Positions 1 to 7,909 of a stretch of DNA of 64,000 nt are shown piece after piece; position 1 is the first letter of the stretch, and each line of letters starts with the position of its first letter. Made by a program: the position numbers and the translations under genes. Source of the DNA: Lumbricus terrestris (lineage: Eukaryota > Annelida > Clitellata > Crassiclitellata > Lumbricidae). The notes beneath the pieces are model-generated. The model saw only the letters and a program-made list of their open reading frames with translations. It had not been told where the DNA came from and made no database searches. The stretch is from the NCBI GenBank assembly GCA_949752735.1, contig OX457043.1, positions 43,018,442 through 43,082,441 on the forward strand. The letters run 5' to 3'.

Positions 1-265
1 TTCAACGCACATAGAATTTCGTTTATTAGGTGCTGTTACTTTATTCAGTGCTGATACTTCGGGTTACGTTTACCTGTATAAAAATGGAGGGGTGCATATG
101 CAAATTGCGGGTGGAGAGGGTGCGCCAAATGCCGATGCTATCAATGCAACAGGTTGTACTATAATTTATCTAACTGAAAACGATTACCTCGAGATAGGTG
201 TTTATTCAACCGCCGATGTAGGTTTAGTAGCTAAGGACTTTTCCATCGCATTCTTACGACCATAA
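1..265 (+). CDS. Fibre-like viral protein, C-terminal part (5' cut by window edge)
   Basis: An open frame enters from the left edge (codons from base 2) and stops at 263-265. Its last 87 residues align by eye with the C-terminus of the next gene (320-958): both have a VGLYKSGG / VYLYKNGG strand, a glycine-rich loop (IAGGGG / IAGGEG), a DYLEI strand and a closing DFS-A-LR. The two are therefore tandem paralogues. The alternating hydrophobic strands and the YLYKNGG, LTENDYLEI patterns resemble C1q/TNF-like jelly-roll tips, which suggests a trimeric virion spike or fibre tip; that is inference. The N-terminus lies outside the window. Confidence 0.6.
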   Translation, partial: STHIEFRLLGAVTLFSADTSGYVYLYKNGGVHMQIAGGEGAPNADAINATGCTIIYLTENDYLEIGVYSTADVGLVAKDFSIAFLRP

Positions 266-319
266 CTAATTTTTTTGACGTAGACGGAGTTTTTGTACTA
301 AAAATATTAGGATAATAAA

Positions 320-958
320 ATGCCTGTTGATATTTTTGGACGAATGGATGGTGGATCAGCGCCACGAGTAGTAGCAGGGGGTATCACATTATCCCAAGTC
401 AACAATACTTTTCTAAGACGAGATGGAGCGACCGCTGCGACGGGAAATATTGACTTGGGTTCTAACAAGCTAATTAATGTAGCGGATCCTACCGATCTTC
501 AAGACGTGGCCACTAAGAATTACGTCGATGGTAAATTGCCTTCTTCCGATACGACCGCATTTGGTCCGGCGTTTAGTGTTTACGCCCTCGTTGCTCAGGC
601 TATCCTAGCTAACGTTACGACGCAAGTAAAATTTCCAGCAGTAAAATTCGATCCGGACAATTGTCTCATCAATTCGAATCGTTTCTTTCCTCAGAAAGCC
701 GGATGTTATATAGTTACGGCGTATGTGGAATTTCGCAACAATAATGCTGGAATTTCCTGTAATGTTGGCTTGTACAAAAGTGGGGGACTTTACACGTTGA
801 TTGCCGGTGGTGGAGGTACGGCTGCAGTGCGTAGAGGTGTAACGGGTACAACCCTAGTTCGATTAACTAATACCGATTATCTCGAGATATTTGTTACTTC
901 GACTGTTAATGAAAATATTATGGTTCGAGATTTTTCAGCGGCGTACTTACGATCCTAA
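320..958 (+). CDS. Fibre/spike-like protein with phage-tail-fibre motif and C1q-like tip
   Basis: 212 residues. Residues 20-70 contain the run FLRRDGATAATGNIDLGSNK followed by LINVADPTDLQDVATKNYVDG. This is the stalk-repeat motif common in tail fibres of phages and in fibre-like proteins of Polinton/adintovirus-type elements. Residues 90-212 look like a C1q/TNF-type jelly roll: AQAILANVTTQVKF, a glycine-rich GGGG loop, TDYLEI, ending DFSAAYLRS. A likely role is the receptor-binding spike of a virion; this is inferred from the motif and the neighbouring capsid genes. The ATG at 320 follows an AT-rich gap of 54 bases after the paralogue upstream. The opposing major-capsid gene ends 37 bases downstream, so the two genes converge. 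Confidence 0.62.
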   Translation: MPVDIFGRMDGGSAPRVVAGGITLSQVNNTFLRRDGATAATGNIDLGSNKLINVADPTDLQDVATKNYVDGKLPSSDTTAFGPAFSVYALVAQAILANVTTQVKFPAVKFDPDNCLINSNRFFPQKAGCYIVTAYVEFRNNNAGISCNVGLYKSGGLYTLIAGGGGTAAVRRGVTGTTLVRLTNTDYLEIFVTSTVNENIMVRDFSAAYLRS

Positions 959-995
959 ATTCGAAACCTCATTTAGTTTTGAATTTACAATTTTT

Positions 996-2285
996 TTAGT
1001 TCACAACGCTCATTTTCCCACCATCCGACTGAAATTTGAGTAACTTATCACAAATCATCACTGCATAAGCTTCCGTTCGAGCTGGCACCACATCATTAAA
1101 AGTAGCTTTGATTAGGATATCGACTACTGATGGCTTCAGACGCTCTGATTGCTTGCTCACATCAATCACCATAATTGGGAACAGATCTTTGAAGTCTGCT
1201 GGAGTGATATTACTTTGCGTTATCAGTTCGCTCATTCCATAGAATTTTTCACTAAACGTGGCCGCGTCTCGGTACGCCCGCGAGAACTGTTGATTCGGGA
1301 ATGATAGGTTATAGTCGGCTTGTGGGTATTTAGCTGAATTCATCATCACATACACGTTCTTCAGATTAATATGATCGAAAACGGAAGGATTCATTAGTTG
1401 ATTGCCGCCACGATCCGTTTGAAAACCTATAATTATGTACCTAGGTTTCTCAGGTGATGACTTGACGCTAAGTCTCCAGGAAAAAGTAGACGCGCGGTCA
1501 ACGGTTATACTATCGCATTGGCGTGCTCTGTACCCAACTGACAGCGTAGCCTTCGATTCGATCGTTTTCATCAGTTCAAACTTTTCCATATCAGCCGGCA
1601 AAACATGAGGCATAAACCATGAGATTTTGTCTAGCCTAACTTTCCCAGCAGCCGCAGCAGCGTCTCGAAAAATTGCGTCGTTGTCATCTTTACGAACAAG
1701 AGTTAGCGTGTGTTTAAAACCATAAACAACACTGTTGTAATCGTAACAAAATCCAAAAATATGCCTCAATGGAACGGCAAAACTAAACGTGCCTTTAGCA
1801 CCCGGTTTTTGAATTAGATACGACTGTCGAACGGCAAAACCTTGATTATCCGCGATAGAGGCTGTCGCGCCACTGTCCTTGTACCACAGCTGATTTAATC
1901 CTTGAGCTAGTTGAAAATCATTTGGGTATTTGAGCAATCCGAGCATCGTAGTTGCTTGACCTGGGTTAAATAACGATTCAATTTCTTTGTTTGATAAGGA
2001 ATACGAAATATTGTTGAAGAGATGCATGAGTCCATTATTCGTAAGGGCTACAGCATCGGCATCAGCGTACACGTGGTTGTCCGCCTTCAACAATCTACCC
2101 TCGAATAATAGGTAAGATTCCGCTGGATGGTTGAAATTATCATGAAGTTCGATGTTTATTGTAATATTTCCAGCGGTGTTTAGATTCACTCCCGATACCG
2201 GCTCATACTCATACCATTCGTAGCGTTCGATACCCTCATCAATCAGAGGTTGTTCGGTAAAGTTTAGAATATCAGACGACTGCAT
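996..2285 (-). CDS. Major capsid protein candidate, double-jelly-roll F54H12.2-like family
   Basis: 429 residues, uninterrupted. It matches the family annotated in many invertebrate genomes as uncharacterised protein F54H12.2-like, now treated as a double-jelly-roll capsid fold. Hallmarks seen: KPRYIIIGFQTDRGGNQ, the following FDHINLKNVYVMMN, YNLSFPNQQFSRAYRDA, LITQSNITPADFKDLFPIMV, DVSKQSERLKPSVVDI, and a C-terminal AYAVMICDKLLKFQSDGGKM. No membrane segment or signal peptide is apparent. It heads the minus-strand run of virion genes and lies 23 bases from the next gene, as in compact viral genomes. The capsid role comes from established family knowledge plus context; identification of the family is firm. 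Confidence 0.82.
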   Translation of the reverse strand: MQSSDILNFTEQPLIDEGIERYEWYEYEPVSGVNLNTAGNITINIELHDNFNHPAESYLLFEGRLLKADNHVYADADAVALTNNGLMHLFNNISYSLSNKEIESLFNPGQATTMLGLLKYPNDFQLAQGLNQLWYKDSGATASIADNQGFAVRQSYLIQKPGAKGTFSFAVPLRHIFGFCYDYNSVVYGFKHTLTLVRKDDNDAIFRDAAAAAGKVRLDKISWFMPHVLPADMEKFELMKTIESKATLSVGYRARQCDSITVDRASTFSWRLSVKSSPEKPRYIIIGFQTDRGGNQLMNPSVFDHINLKNVYVMMNSAKYPQADYNLSFPNQQFSRAYRDAATFSEKFYGMSELITQSNITPADFKDLFPIMVIDVSKQSERLKPSVVDILIKATFNDVVPARTEAYAVMICDKLLKFQSDGGKMSVVN

Positions 2286-2308
2286 TTTATTGTACGATAT
2301 TATTTTTT

Positions 2309-2740
2309 TTACGCGACCTTCATTCCCGCGCCGTTTCGCGAACGCACTAAATCTTGGATCGATGGGGCATTTTTCAAACCATTTCCCATCATCAGATTAT
2401 TGATATTCGTGTTCTCCGGATTCGTCCCGATGCTACTTAGTCGATCTAAAGTGTCTATATTTTTTTGCGTAAGTGGAGTTTTTGGAGTAGTAAACAGTTT
2501 AGCCGCAGCTTTCTCTACTAATCTTTTTCCAGCGTCGGTTGCGGCTGTTTTCCCAACATCGATAGCCTTTTTCCCAATTTCTGTCGCCACGTCTTTACTA
2601 GCACTAAGAGCTCTCGTTGCTAACTGTTTGGCAGCGTTCGATGTAACTAGTCTTTTGAAAAATCCCGAAATAGTATCAAATATTCCAGATCCACCGATAA
2701 TGTATTGCTTCCTGTAACTCCTTCTATTCACGATCGGCAT
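2309..2740 (-). CDS. Small basic alanine/lysine-rich virion protein (core- or pX-like)
   Basis: 143 residues. The N-terminus is basic (MPIVNRRSYRKQYIIGGSG). It is followed by an amphipathic segment (IFDTISGFFKRLV) and a long Ala/Lys-rich helix, roughly residues 35-85, with repeats such as KKAIDVGKTAATDAGKRLVEKAAAK. The C-terminus contains NNLMMGNGLK and ends in NGAGMKV. This composition is typical of small DNA-binding or minor-capsid proteins placed next to the capsid gene in Polinton/adintovirus-like elements, where a GG/GxG site may be cut by a viral protease. No protease gene is visible in the window. The ATG at 2740 lies 2 bases from the end of the next gene. The function is inferred; this small protein type is hard to assign by sequence alone. 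Confidence 0.55.
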   Translation of the reverse strand: MPIVNRRSYRKQYIIGGSGIFDTISGFFKRLVTSNAAKQLATRALSASKDVATEIGKKAIDVGKTAATDAGKRLVEKAAAKLFTTPKTPLTQKNIDTLDRLSSIGTNPENTNINNLMMGNGLKNAPSIQDLVRSRNGAGMKVA

Positions 2741-2742
2741 TT

Positions 2743-3645
2743 TTATAATGTTGTCATTATATTTTTATAAGCATCCTTGCTCAACACCCCTTGTCTCAGT
2801 AATGCATCACACATCGCTACGATCTCGTTTCTTACCCCGGTATTGCCTACCTTGAAGCTTTGAATTCTTAACTCCAGCTGTTCCACCAATACATTAGGGT
2901 CTTCGGATATGACGATTACGCCGACGCCTTTACCTACCGTACCTAGGGTCATCTTTTCCCATATCGGTTTGATGATTTGTTTGTATTTGTCGCTTGAAGA
3001 TGATCTAGGTTTGTTTGGATTTTTTTCCTGTCTTATAGCATTCGTTGTGGTGAGAATCTCGGCGTAATCATCTATATCATTAACATCGTATATCGCGTCG
3101 TCCGGCTGTTTCATCGTCAACAACTCCCAAAGACCGGGTGTTCCTCTGTAAGTCTTATTTCCAACCGTCACATCGTCTCCTTGAATCGAAATCGGAGTGT
3201 CACCGATGTAGAATTGTCCATCTTTGGATTTTATTCCGAACGTTATGTCTGCGGTTCTTTTATCAGAGGCGTATTGAAGAAGGTACTTGGTTGCTACGCC
3301 TCCTAGTTCTAAAGTTCTAATATCTCCAATTGGGCCGGCGCTATACGCTTCTATCGAAGGACGCTGAGGAAATTGAAGACCCTGTAACGAAGCGGGGAGT
3401 GCTTGTAGCGCGTTTGAAGTAGCTACCGAGTTTTGATTGATGGCGGACAATAAGACATTTTGCTCTTTGGAAATTGCGGATTGTGAATCGACGATAGGTT
3501 TGAAGAACTTGGTTAAATCTTGCTGAAGCCCCGAATCTCCTAATCTCTTCGATAAAAAGTTTTGTTGAATATTCTTCTTTATGTTCATAAACTCCGTGAC
3601 TAAAAACTCTCTTTTCGCGGGGTCGGTTATTTTTATAAACGACAT
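2743..3645 (-). CDS. DUF8207-like virion-associated protein
   Basis: 300 residues from the chosen ATG at 3645; a longer reading starts at 3684. The inner start is preferred because the neighbouring paralogues all begin MSF-(Q/I)-KITDPAKR. Residues 1-75 form a helical head, and the central part is a coiled-coil-like linker. The C-terminal half carries the family pattern TFGIKSKDGQFYIGDTPI, then TVGNKTYRGTPGLWELLTMK, DDAIYDVNDIDDYAEIL and YKQIIKPIWEK. That pattern matches a domain I recognise from invertebrate Polinton-like elements (DUF8207). Its function is unknown; it lies within the capsid gene run. The head module is reused in the small genes at 3797-5202. Confidence 0.65.
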   Translation of the reverse strand: MSFIKITDPAKREFLVTEFMNIKKNIQQNFLSKRLGDSGLQQDLTKFFKPIVDSQSAISKEQNVLLSAINQNSVATSNALQALPASLQGLQFPQRPSIEAYSAGPIGDIRTLELGGVATKYLLQYASDKRTADITFGIKSKDGQFYIGDTPISIQGDDVTVGNKTYRGTPGLWELLTMKQPDDAIYDVNDIDDYAEILTTTNAIRQEKNPNKPRSSSSDKYKQIIKPIWEKMTLGTVGKGVGVIVISEDPNVLVEQLELRIQSFKVGNTGVRNEIVAMCDALLRQGVLSKDAYKNIMTTL

Positions 3646-3715
3646 TTTAAAATTAGAAACATAATGTTTTTCGACATGTTTCAAAACATGAGATTGAAGG
3701 TGCTGTCTGACTTCT

Positions 3716-3832
3716 TCTCACTCGTCCATCGCGACTTTCTTGTTATTGAATTCTTCAATCTCGCTCAGCATCGTCTCACTCTCACGTGAAATGATATCAT
3801 CTACGCGAGCTTCTGAAATATAGTACCTCCTG
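3716..3832 (-). pseudogene. Degenerate fragment of the DDIISxEEY-tail module
   Basis: Read on the minus strand, this stretch gives a damaged copy of the C-terminal module found in the neighbouring small genes: a DDIIS segment, then TMLSEIEEFNNKK and a terminal VAMDE before a stop. The ATG-bearing head is missing, and the fragment overlaps the 3' end of the 3797-4183 gene in another frame. It looks like the remnant of one more duplicate in the array. Confidence 0.5.
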
Positions 3833-4183
3833 ACTTATTCCTTGATTGCGTAACGATTCCGCTATGGTTGTAATCTTATTGCCCCAAATTTCTTTAATAT
3901 CGCTTAGAATCAGATAATATTCCTCAACTGAAATGATATCATCCACGAGAGCTTTTGTAATATGGTCGCTGATCGTGTTGAGTTTCGCGACAGCTTGCGT
4001 TTTGATTTCTTCATACATCTCAGCTTTCATCATCTGATTTTTATAGCTGTCGATTAAACTTCCCATCTCCGAATCACCTATTAAACCCCATAAAATTTGT
4101 TGATTATGTTCATCGATTATTTTCAGATTTTCTACAACGAAATCGGCTCTTTTCGCGGGATCGGTTATTTTTTGAAACGACAT
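3797..4183 (-). CDS. Small chimeric paralogue: DUF8207-type head plus helical tail module
   Basis: 128 residues from the ATG at 4183; a longer in-frame start exists 16 codons upstream, but paralogues begin at MSFQKITDPAKR. The head (residues 1-45) matches the N-terminus of the protein at 2743-3645. The tail (residues 60-110: AKLNTISDHITKAL, DDIISVEEYYLILSDI) matches the C-terminus of the membrane protein at 5357-6037. The final residues (LYFRSSRR) run into remnants of another copy, so the end may be eroded. No function is known. It belongs to a tandem series of such head-tail fusions. Confidence 0.5.
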   Translation of the reverse strand: MSFQKITDPAKRADFVVENLKIIDEHNQQILWGLIGDSEMGSLIDSYKNQMMKAEMYEEIKTQAVAKLNTISDHITKALVDDIISVEEYYLILSDIKEIWGNKITTIAESLRNQGISQEVLYFRSSRR

Positions 4184-4194
4184 TTTAAGTAAGT

Positions 4195-4325
4195 AAAAAA
4201 ATATAATGTTTTCAGACGTGTTTTTCGACATGTTTCAAAACATAAGTTGGACGTATTTCCAGACGTAACGACATACGTCTACATGTTTTCACGTATGTTC
4301 GCGTTAGTCGTTTTTTTTCTCAAAC
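4195..4325 (-). repeat. Intergenic repeat unit with AGACGTA...TACGTCT hairpin
   Basis: This AT-rich spacer holds a word block (ttttcgacatgtttcaaaac, then a hairpin with 7-bp arms AGACGTA/TACGTCT and a 6-nt loop, then acatgttttcacgtatgtt). The block recurs at 4700-4800 and 5211-5390 upstream or downstream of each chimeric gene. Conservation of spacer as well as coding modules shows that the whole unit was duplicated. The hairpin could serve in transcription or RNA ends; that is a guess. Confidence 0.65.
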
Positions 4326-4348
4326 ATATATTGAAAGTGCTGCCTGAC

Positions 4349-4684
4349 TTATTCCTCTTTGGTTTTAATCTTCTTGTTCCAAATTTTTTCAATCTCGCTT
4401 ATAATCAGAGAATATTCCTCAACTGAAATGATATCATCCACGAGATCTTTTCTAATATGATCGCTGATTGTGTTGAATCTCGCGACAGCTAGCTTTTTGA
4501 TCTTTTCATACATCTCAGCTTTCATCATCTGATTTTTATTGATATAGCTGTCGATTATATCTACCATCGACGAAATACCTAATCACATCAATAAATTTGC
4601 TTGATCATGTTCTGGGTTTGTTTTCAGATTTTCTGCAAGGAAAACGTTGATTTCCGCGGGATCGGTAATTCTTTGAATCGACAT
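4349..4684 (-). pseudogene. Chimeric head-tail paralogue with in-frame stop
   Basis: A full-length copy of the head-tail architecture starts at the ATG at 4684 (MSIQRITDPAE...) and continues in one frame to 4349. The frame is broken by a TGA about 33 codons in, just before the MVDIIDS segment. The tail is well kept (ARFNTISDHIRKDLVDDIIS, EEYSLIISEIEK). A shorter product could begin at the methionine at 4567. The head is more diverged than in the other copies, which fits a decaying duplicate. Confidence 0.55.
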
Positions 4685-4788
4685 TTTAAGTAAAAGAAAA
4701 AAAAATATTTTCAGACGTGTTTTTTAGACGTGTGAAAAAACATAAGTTGGACGTATTTCCCAACGTAACGACATACGTCTACATGTTT

Positions 4789-5202
4789 TCACGTATGTTT
4801 TGTCTTTTTGATAGATTCGTTTTTTGTTTTTCTACCTGACTTCTTCGTCACCTCGTTCACCACATCCATCACGACTTTAATTTTACTTCTAATCTCTTCT
4901 TTCTTGTTATTGAATTTTTCAATCTCGCTCAGCATCAACGAATATTCCTCATCTGAAATGTTATCATCCATGAGAGCTTTTTCAATATAGTCGCAGATCG
5001 TGTTGAGTTTCAGGTCAGCTAGCGTTTTGATCTTTTCATTCATCATCAGCTTTTTACAGATGTAGCTGGCGATTATACTTTGCAGTCCCGAATCTCCCAA
5101 TCTCTCCGATAAAAAGTTTTGTTGAAAATTCTTCTTGGTTTCCAGATATTCTGCAACGATAAACTCTCTTTTCGCGGGATCGGTTATTTTTTGAAACGAC
5201 AT
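4789..5202 (-). CDS. Small chimeric paralogue: DUF8207-type head plus helical tail module
   Basis: 137 residues, intact. The head MSFQKITDPAKREFIVAEYL, then NFQQNFLSERLGDSGLQ, is almost the same as the head of the 2743-3645 protein. The tail (LKLNTICDYIEKALMDDNIS, DEEYSLMLSEIEKFNNKKEE, IKVVMDVVNEVTKK) matches the C-terminus of the 5357-6037 protein and ends lysine-rich. It appears to join the 5' end of one neighbour to the 3' end of the other, probably by recombination between spacer repeats. Its role is unknown; a helical, soluble product is expected. Confidence 0.55.
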   Translation of the reverse strand: MSFQKITDPAKREFIVAEYLETKKNFQQNFLSERLGDSGLQSIIASYICKKLMMNEKIKTLADLKLNTICDYIEKALMDDNISDEEYSLMLSEIEKFNNKKEEIRSKIKVVMDVVNEVTKKSGRKTKNESIKKTKHT

Positions 5203-5210
5203 TTTAAGTA

Positions 5211-5390
5211 GAAAAAAATATAATGTTTTCAGACGTGTTTTTCGACATGTTTCAAAACATAAGTTGGACGTATTTCCAGACGTAACGACATACGTCTACA
5301 TGTTTTCACGTATGTTTGCGAATGTTAGATGTATTTCCAGACGTAACAACATACGTCTACATGTTTTCACGTATGTTTGCGTTAGTCTTT
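5211..5390 (-). repeat. Two tandem copies of the hairpin spacer repeat
   Basis: Two close copies of the spacer block seen at 4195-4325 lie here, each with the AGACGTA-ACRACA-TACGTCT hairpin (about 5279-5298 and 5339-5358) and the flanking acatgttttcacgtatgttt. The second copy overlaps the 3' end of the 5357-6037 gene. Confidence 0.6.
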
Positions 5391-6037
5391 TTTTTTCTCA
5401 AACATAGATTGAAAGTACTGCCGGGCTTCATCTTTTCCACGATCGATGAGTGATTTTTCGTCACCTCGTCCATCGCGTCTATCGCAACTTTAATATTACT
5501 CCTAATTTCTTCTTTCATGCCGTTGAATTTTTCAATCTCGCTCAGAATCAGGGAATATTCCTCGTTTGAAATGTTATCATCCATGAGAGCTTTTGAAATA
5601 TGGTCGCTGATCGTGTTGAGTTTCGCATCGGCTAGCGTTTTGATCTTTTCATGCTTCTCACCCTTCAACGCAAGCTTCTTACTGATATAGACACCGATTA
5701 AACCTAGCAACCCCATACCTATTCCCACTCCTTCCATAGCAATAACGATGGGTGCAGCGATTATAGTGGATAATACTCCGATTCCTGCAGCGCCGAGCCC
5801 CGTCCCAACCACTACGAGGGCGCTGCCTACTGAGCTGATTACGCTTACACTTCTATGGTACTTTTTACTCAACGCCGCTCTTTTGTCGCGTTCTTGCTCG
5901 ATTTCTTTCTTAATTTCACCAATCTTTTGGAGCCGATACGTTTGCGCCGACCCTGTGACGATATGTATTTCTCCTTCCGGTGCTGATGGTAGCTTCGGAT
6001 AGAGTGATTGTGTTGTTTTGATGCCGTCGTATTCCAT
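5357..6037 (-). CDS. Membrane protein of Polinton-like elements with helical tail
   Basis: 226 residues. Three parts are visible: a polar N-terminus with a proline-containing PKLPSAPEGE stretch; a charged helix (KIGEIKKEIEQERDKRAALSKKYHRSV); and, at about residues 68-115, two glycine/alanine-rich hydrophobic segments (VGSALVVVGTGLGAAGIGVL and an IAMEGVGIGMGLLGLIGVYI stretch) fit to span a membrane as a hairpin. The tail (KHEKIKTLADAKLNTISDHI, SKALMDDNISNEEYSLILSE) is the module copied in the chimeric genes. I recognise this protein type from invertebrate Polinton-like elements. Its function is unknown; a role in virion membrane interaction or entry is speculation. Confidence 0.6.
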   Translation of the reverse strand: MEYDGIKTTQSLYPKLPSAPEGEIHIVTGSAQTYRLQKIGEIKKEIEQERDKRAALSKKYHRSVSVISSVGSALVVVGTGLGAAGIGVLSTIIAAPIVIAMEGVGIGMGLLGLIGVYISKKLALKGEKHEKIKTLADAKLNTISDHISKALMDDNISNEEYSLILSEIEKFNGMKEEIRSNIKVAIDAMDEVTKNHSSIVEKMKPGSTFNLCLRKKKTNANIRENM

Positions 6038-6062
6038 TCGTTTTATTTACGCGATATATTTT

Positions 6063-6470
6063 TTAGATTAGATAATTTACACGACATAGCGAATCTCCCG
6101 CGTTAATGGTTACCACTGAATCGGAGTTGTTTTGAATAGTGACTATGATATCATCAACCACATCATCCGAAACCACTTCGTTTTGTAGACTGCATCTTTG
6201 TTCTTTGATACTCTGTTTGAGGGAAATGAGACAAAGTCCTGCACTCATTTCTACCCCGAGTCCAAGAGTTAGCGTAGTTGTCGTCTTTGGTTGTATCGTT
6301 ATAACATTTTGCGCAAAAATCTCCCATCTTACGCCTTCTAGTAGCCTAATTGGATTGTGGGTAACGCCCCTCGTAATCTTCCAATGGACTTGCATGGGTT
6401 GCATTCTAACCTCGACCGGCCTAGTTGGTTTAGTTCCAAATTTGTGTATTGGCATTCCGTATCTCGACAT
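6063..6470 (-). CDS. dUTPase-fold protein (probably not catalytic)
   Basis: 135 residues. The order of strands resembles trimeric dUTPases: a target-like VITIQPKTTTTLTLGLGVEM (compare the P-G-T...TGL-I motif), GLCLISLKQSI, a VVDDIIVTIQN segment where dUTPases carry the GVID...G-I-V-L-N motif, and a closing VVTINAGDSLCRVNYL resembling GDRIAQL. The conserved catalytic Asp/Tyr and the glycine-rich C-terminal motif are not evident, so a structural role is more likely than dUTP hydrolysis. The protein lies inside the virion gene run, 19 bases from the pVI-like gene. It could equally be another jelly-roll minor protein. Confidence 0.45.
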   Translation of the reverse strand: MSRYGMPIHKFGTKPTRPVEVRMQPMQVHWKITRGVTHNPIRLLEGVRWEIFAQNVITIQPKTTTTLTLGLGVEMSAGLCLISLKQSIKEQRCSLQNEVVSDDVVDDIIVTIQNNSDSVVTINAGDSLCRVNYLI

Positions 6471-6489
6471 TTTATAATCGTTTTTATTT

Positions 6490-7074
6490 TTATAATATCA
6501 TACCGAGAATCGTATCTCGAAACGGAGAATTAGGACCTAGTAAAAGTCCTTTACCTATAGGCTCATACCCCGACCCCGTTTTCATGAACAACCCTTCTCC
6601 CTTTATCGAGGCGCCTTTTGACCATGGGGACATGAACAAACCAGATCCAGCTGATCTTATCTTACAGTCCATACCGCCCTTCTTCATGTACACTACTGCT
6701 GATCCGCTGATTTTATCCACAATCTTCGACGTGGCCGCGGAACCTAAGCCACTCATAGCCCCCGTAACTAAACTAGGTATAAGGAATTTAGCCGCTGTTG
6801 CTAGAAACGGAAGAATGGCGCCTATGAATCCTCCTTCGACTTTCTTATTGTACTCCAATTGCGTTTTGCTCATTTTGATGGTTACACCGGTTCCTTTTTG
6901 GCACGCCTTTGTCATTTTTTCGATTTGAGCCCGCGTGAAAGCAAACATATCGTCGCCTTTAAAATCATCGTGTGCTAGTTTGATATTCACACCTGTTCCT
7001 GCTTGAAGAGATTTTTGAATTTTGTCTCGTTGCCCTTCTGAAATATTAACTTTATAGCCTATGTACCGACTCAT
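6490..7074 (-). CDS. pVI-like minor capsid protein with GG cleavage-type site
   Basis: 194 residues. The N-terminal half has two similar segments containing GTGVNIKLAHDDFKGDD and GTGVTIKMSKTQLEYN. Next comes KKVEGGFIGAILPF, a hydrophobic amphipathic stretch (residues 79-105) and glycine-rich repeats (YMKKGGMDCKI, GSGLFMSPW, GEGLFMKTGSG, GKGLLLGPNSPF), ending ILGMIL. This is a well-known protein of invertebrate Polinton/adintovirus-like elements. VEGG-F resembles an adenovirus-type protease site (hydrophobic-x-G-G), as in adenovirus pVI whose released amphipathic helix disrupts membranes. The functional comparison is inference; family recognition is good. Confidence 0.66.
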   Translation of the reverse strand: MSRYIGYKVNISEGQRDKIQKSLQAGTGVNIKLAHDDFKGDDMFAFTRAQIEKMTKACQKGTGVTIKMSKTQLEYNKKVEGGFIGAILPFLATAAKFLIPSLVTGAMSGLGSAATSKIVDKISGSAVVYMKKGGMDCKIRSAGSGLFMSPWSKGASIKGEGLFMKTGSGYEPIGKGLLLGPNSPFRDTILGMIL

Positions 7075-7095
7075 TTTAGTTTACAAAAAAAACTT

Positions 7096-7890
7096 TCAAA
7101 CTTGTCTGACGTGAAAACGAATCGACAAGTTTTCTCCTCTAAGATTTATCAGTTTCCCATCTTGATCTGTGAGCTCCGTTGTCATTGTATAAATGGTAGA
7201 TAGCGTAATGGGGATATAGATTAAATTTTGCGACACTTCGATAATTTTGAACCCCGGGGCTGTGTTCGGGAAAAAAGAATGTATCATGTTTATCGCCTTT
7301 CCGTTAAGGTACGAAGACCCGATAATGTCGCTGGTCACTATTAAATCGGTGACACTCATTATATTTACTATCTCCTTCGATTCGTTATATCCTTCAAGAT
7401 AGATATATCTTATAAAACCAAAAACCTTTCCAATCGAATTCCGAGGCGTAAAATCAACCGCATAGTTCTCTGCTATATTTAACACAGCCTTCAGCGTATT
7501 TGTGTTTGGTTCTAATGAGACACAGTACTCTCCATTTGCTATGTCGTAATGCCCATTCTCCTTCATGATTTTCTGTATGTGGTTGTTGATATCTGTTATT
7601 TCATAGCATCCCACCGGTACTTCTATGTTAAACCAAGGACTCACACCATTCGGTGAATACCTAAAGTTGTTGTTTGTAACGTCGATATTTGGAAAAGAAT
7701 AGTATGTTGCGAGTTCTGCGAAGGCCATTTCGTAATTTTTATTTTTGTCTAGTTCAATAGATGGATTAAACTGTGTTCTGATTCGTGTGCTCCTTCCGAT
7801 TGCTACAATGTAAAATGACGTTTTTGGTTCCGTGTTACGAGCCGTCTTTTCAGTATTATCAGCTATCTGTTTGAGAAGCGATGATTCCAT
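7096..7890 (-). CDS. Penton-like / minor capsid protein
   Basis: 264 residues. The family pattern is clear: FNPSIELDKNKNYEMAFAEL, TYYSFPNIDVTNNNFRYSPN, WFNIEVPVGCYEITDINNHI, SLEPNTNTLKAVLNI, a GFIRYIYLEGYNESKEIVNI segment, SFFPNTAPGFKIIEV, YIPITLSTIYTMTTELTDQD and the C-terminal LINLRGENLSIRFHVRQV. The all-beta character and position between the pVI-like and ATPase genes agree with a single-jelly-roll penton or minor capsid protein. The family is abundant in cnidarian, arthropod and echinoderm Polinton-like elements. The frame is intact; the ATG at 7890 is preceded by an AT-rich gap. Confidence 0.68.
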   Translation of the reverse strand: MESSLLKQIADNTEKTARNTEPKTSFYIVAIGRSTRIRTQFNPSIELDKNKNYEMAFAELATYYSFPNIDVTNNNFRYSPNGVSPWFNIEVPVGCYEITDINNHIQKIMKENGHYDIANGEYCVSLEPNTNTLKAVLNIAENYAVDFTPRNSIGKVFGFIRYIYLEGYNESKEIVNIMSVTDLIVTSDIIGSSYLNGKAINMIHSFFPNTAPGFKIIEVSQNLIYIPITLSTIYTMTTELTDQDGKLINLRGENLSIRFHVRQV

Positions 7891-7909
7891 TTTTTATTAC
7901 GCAATAATT

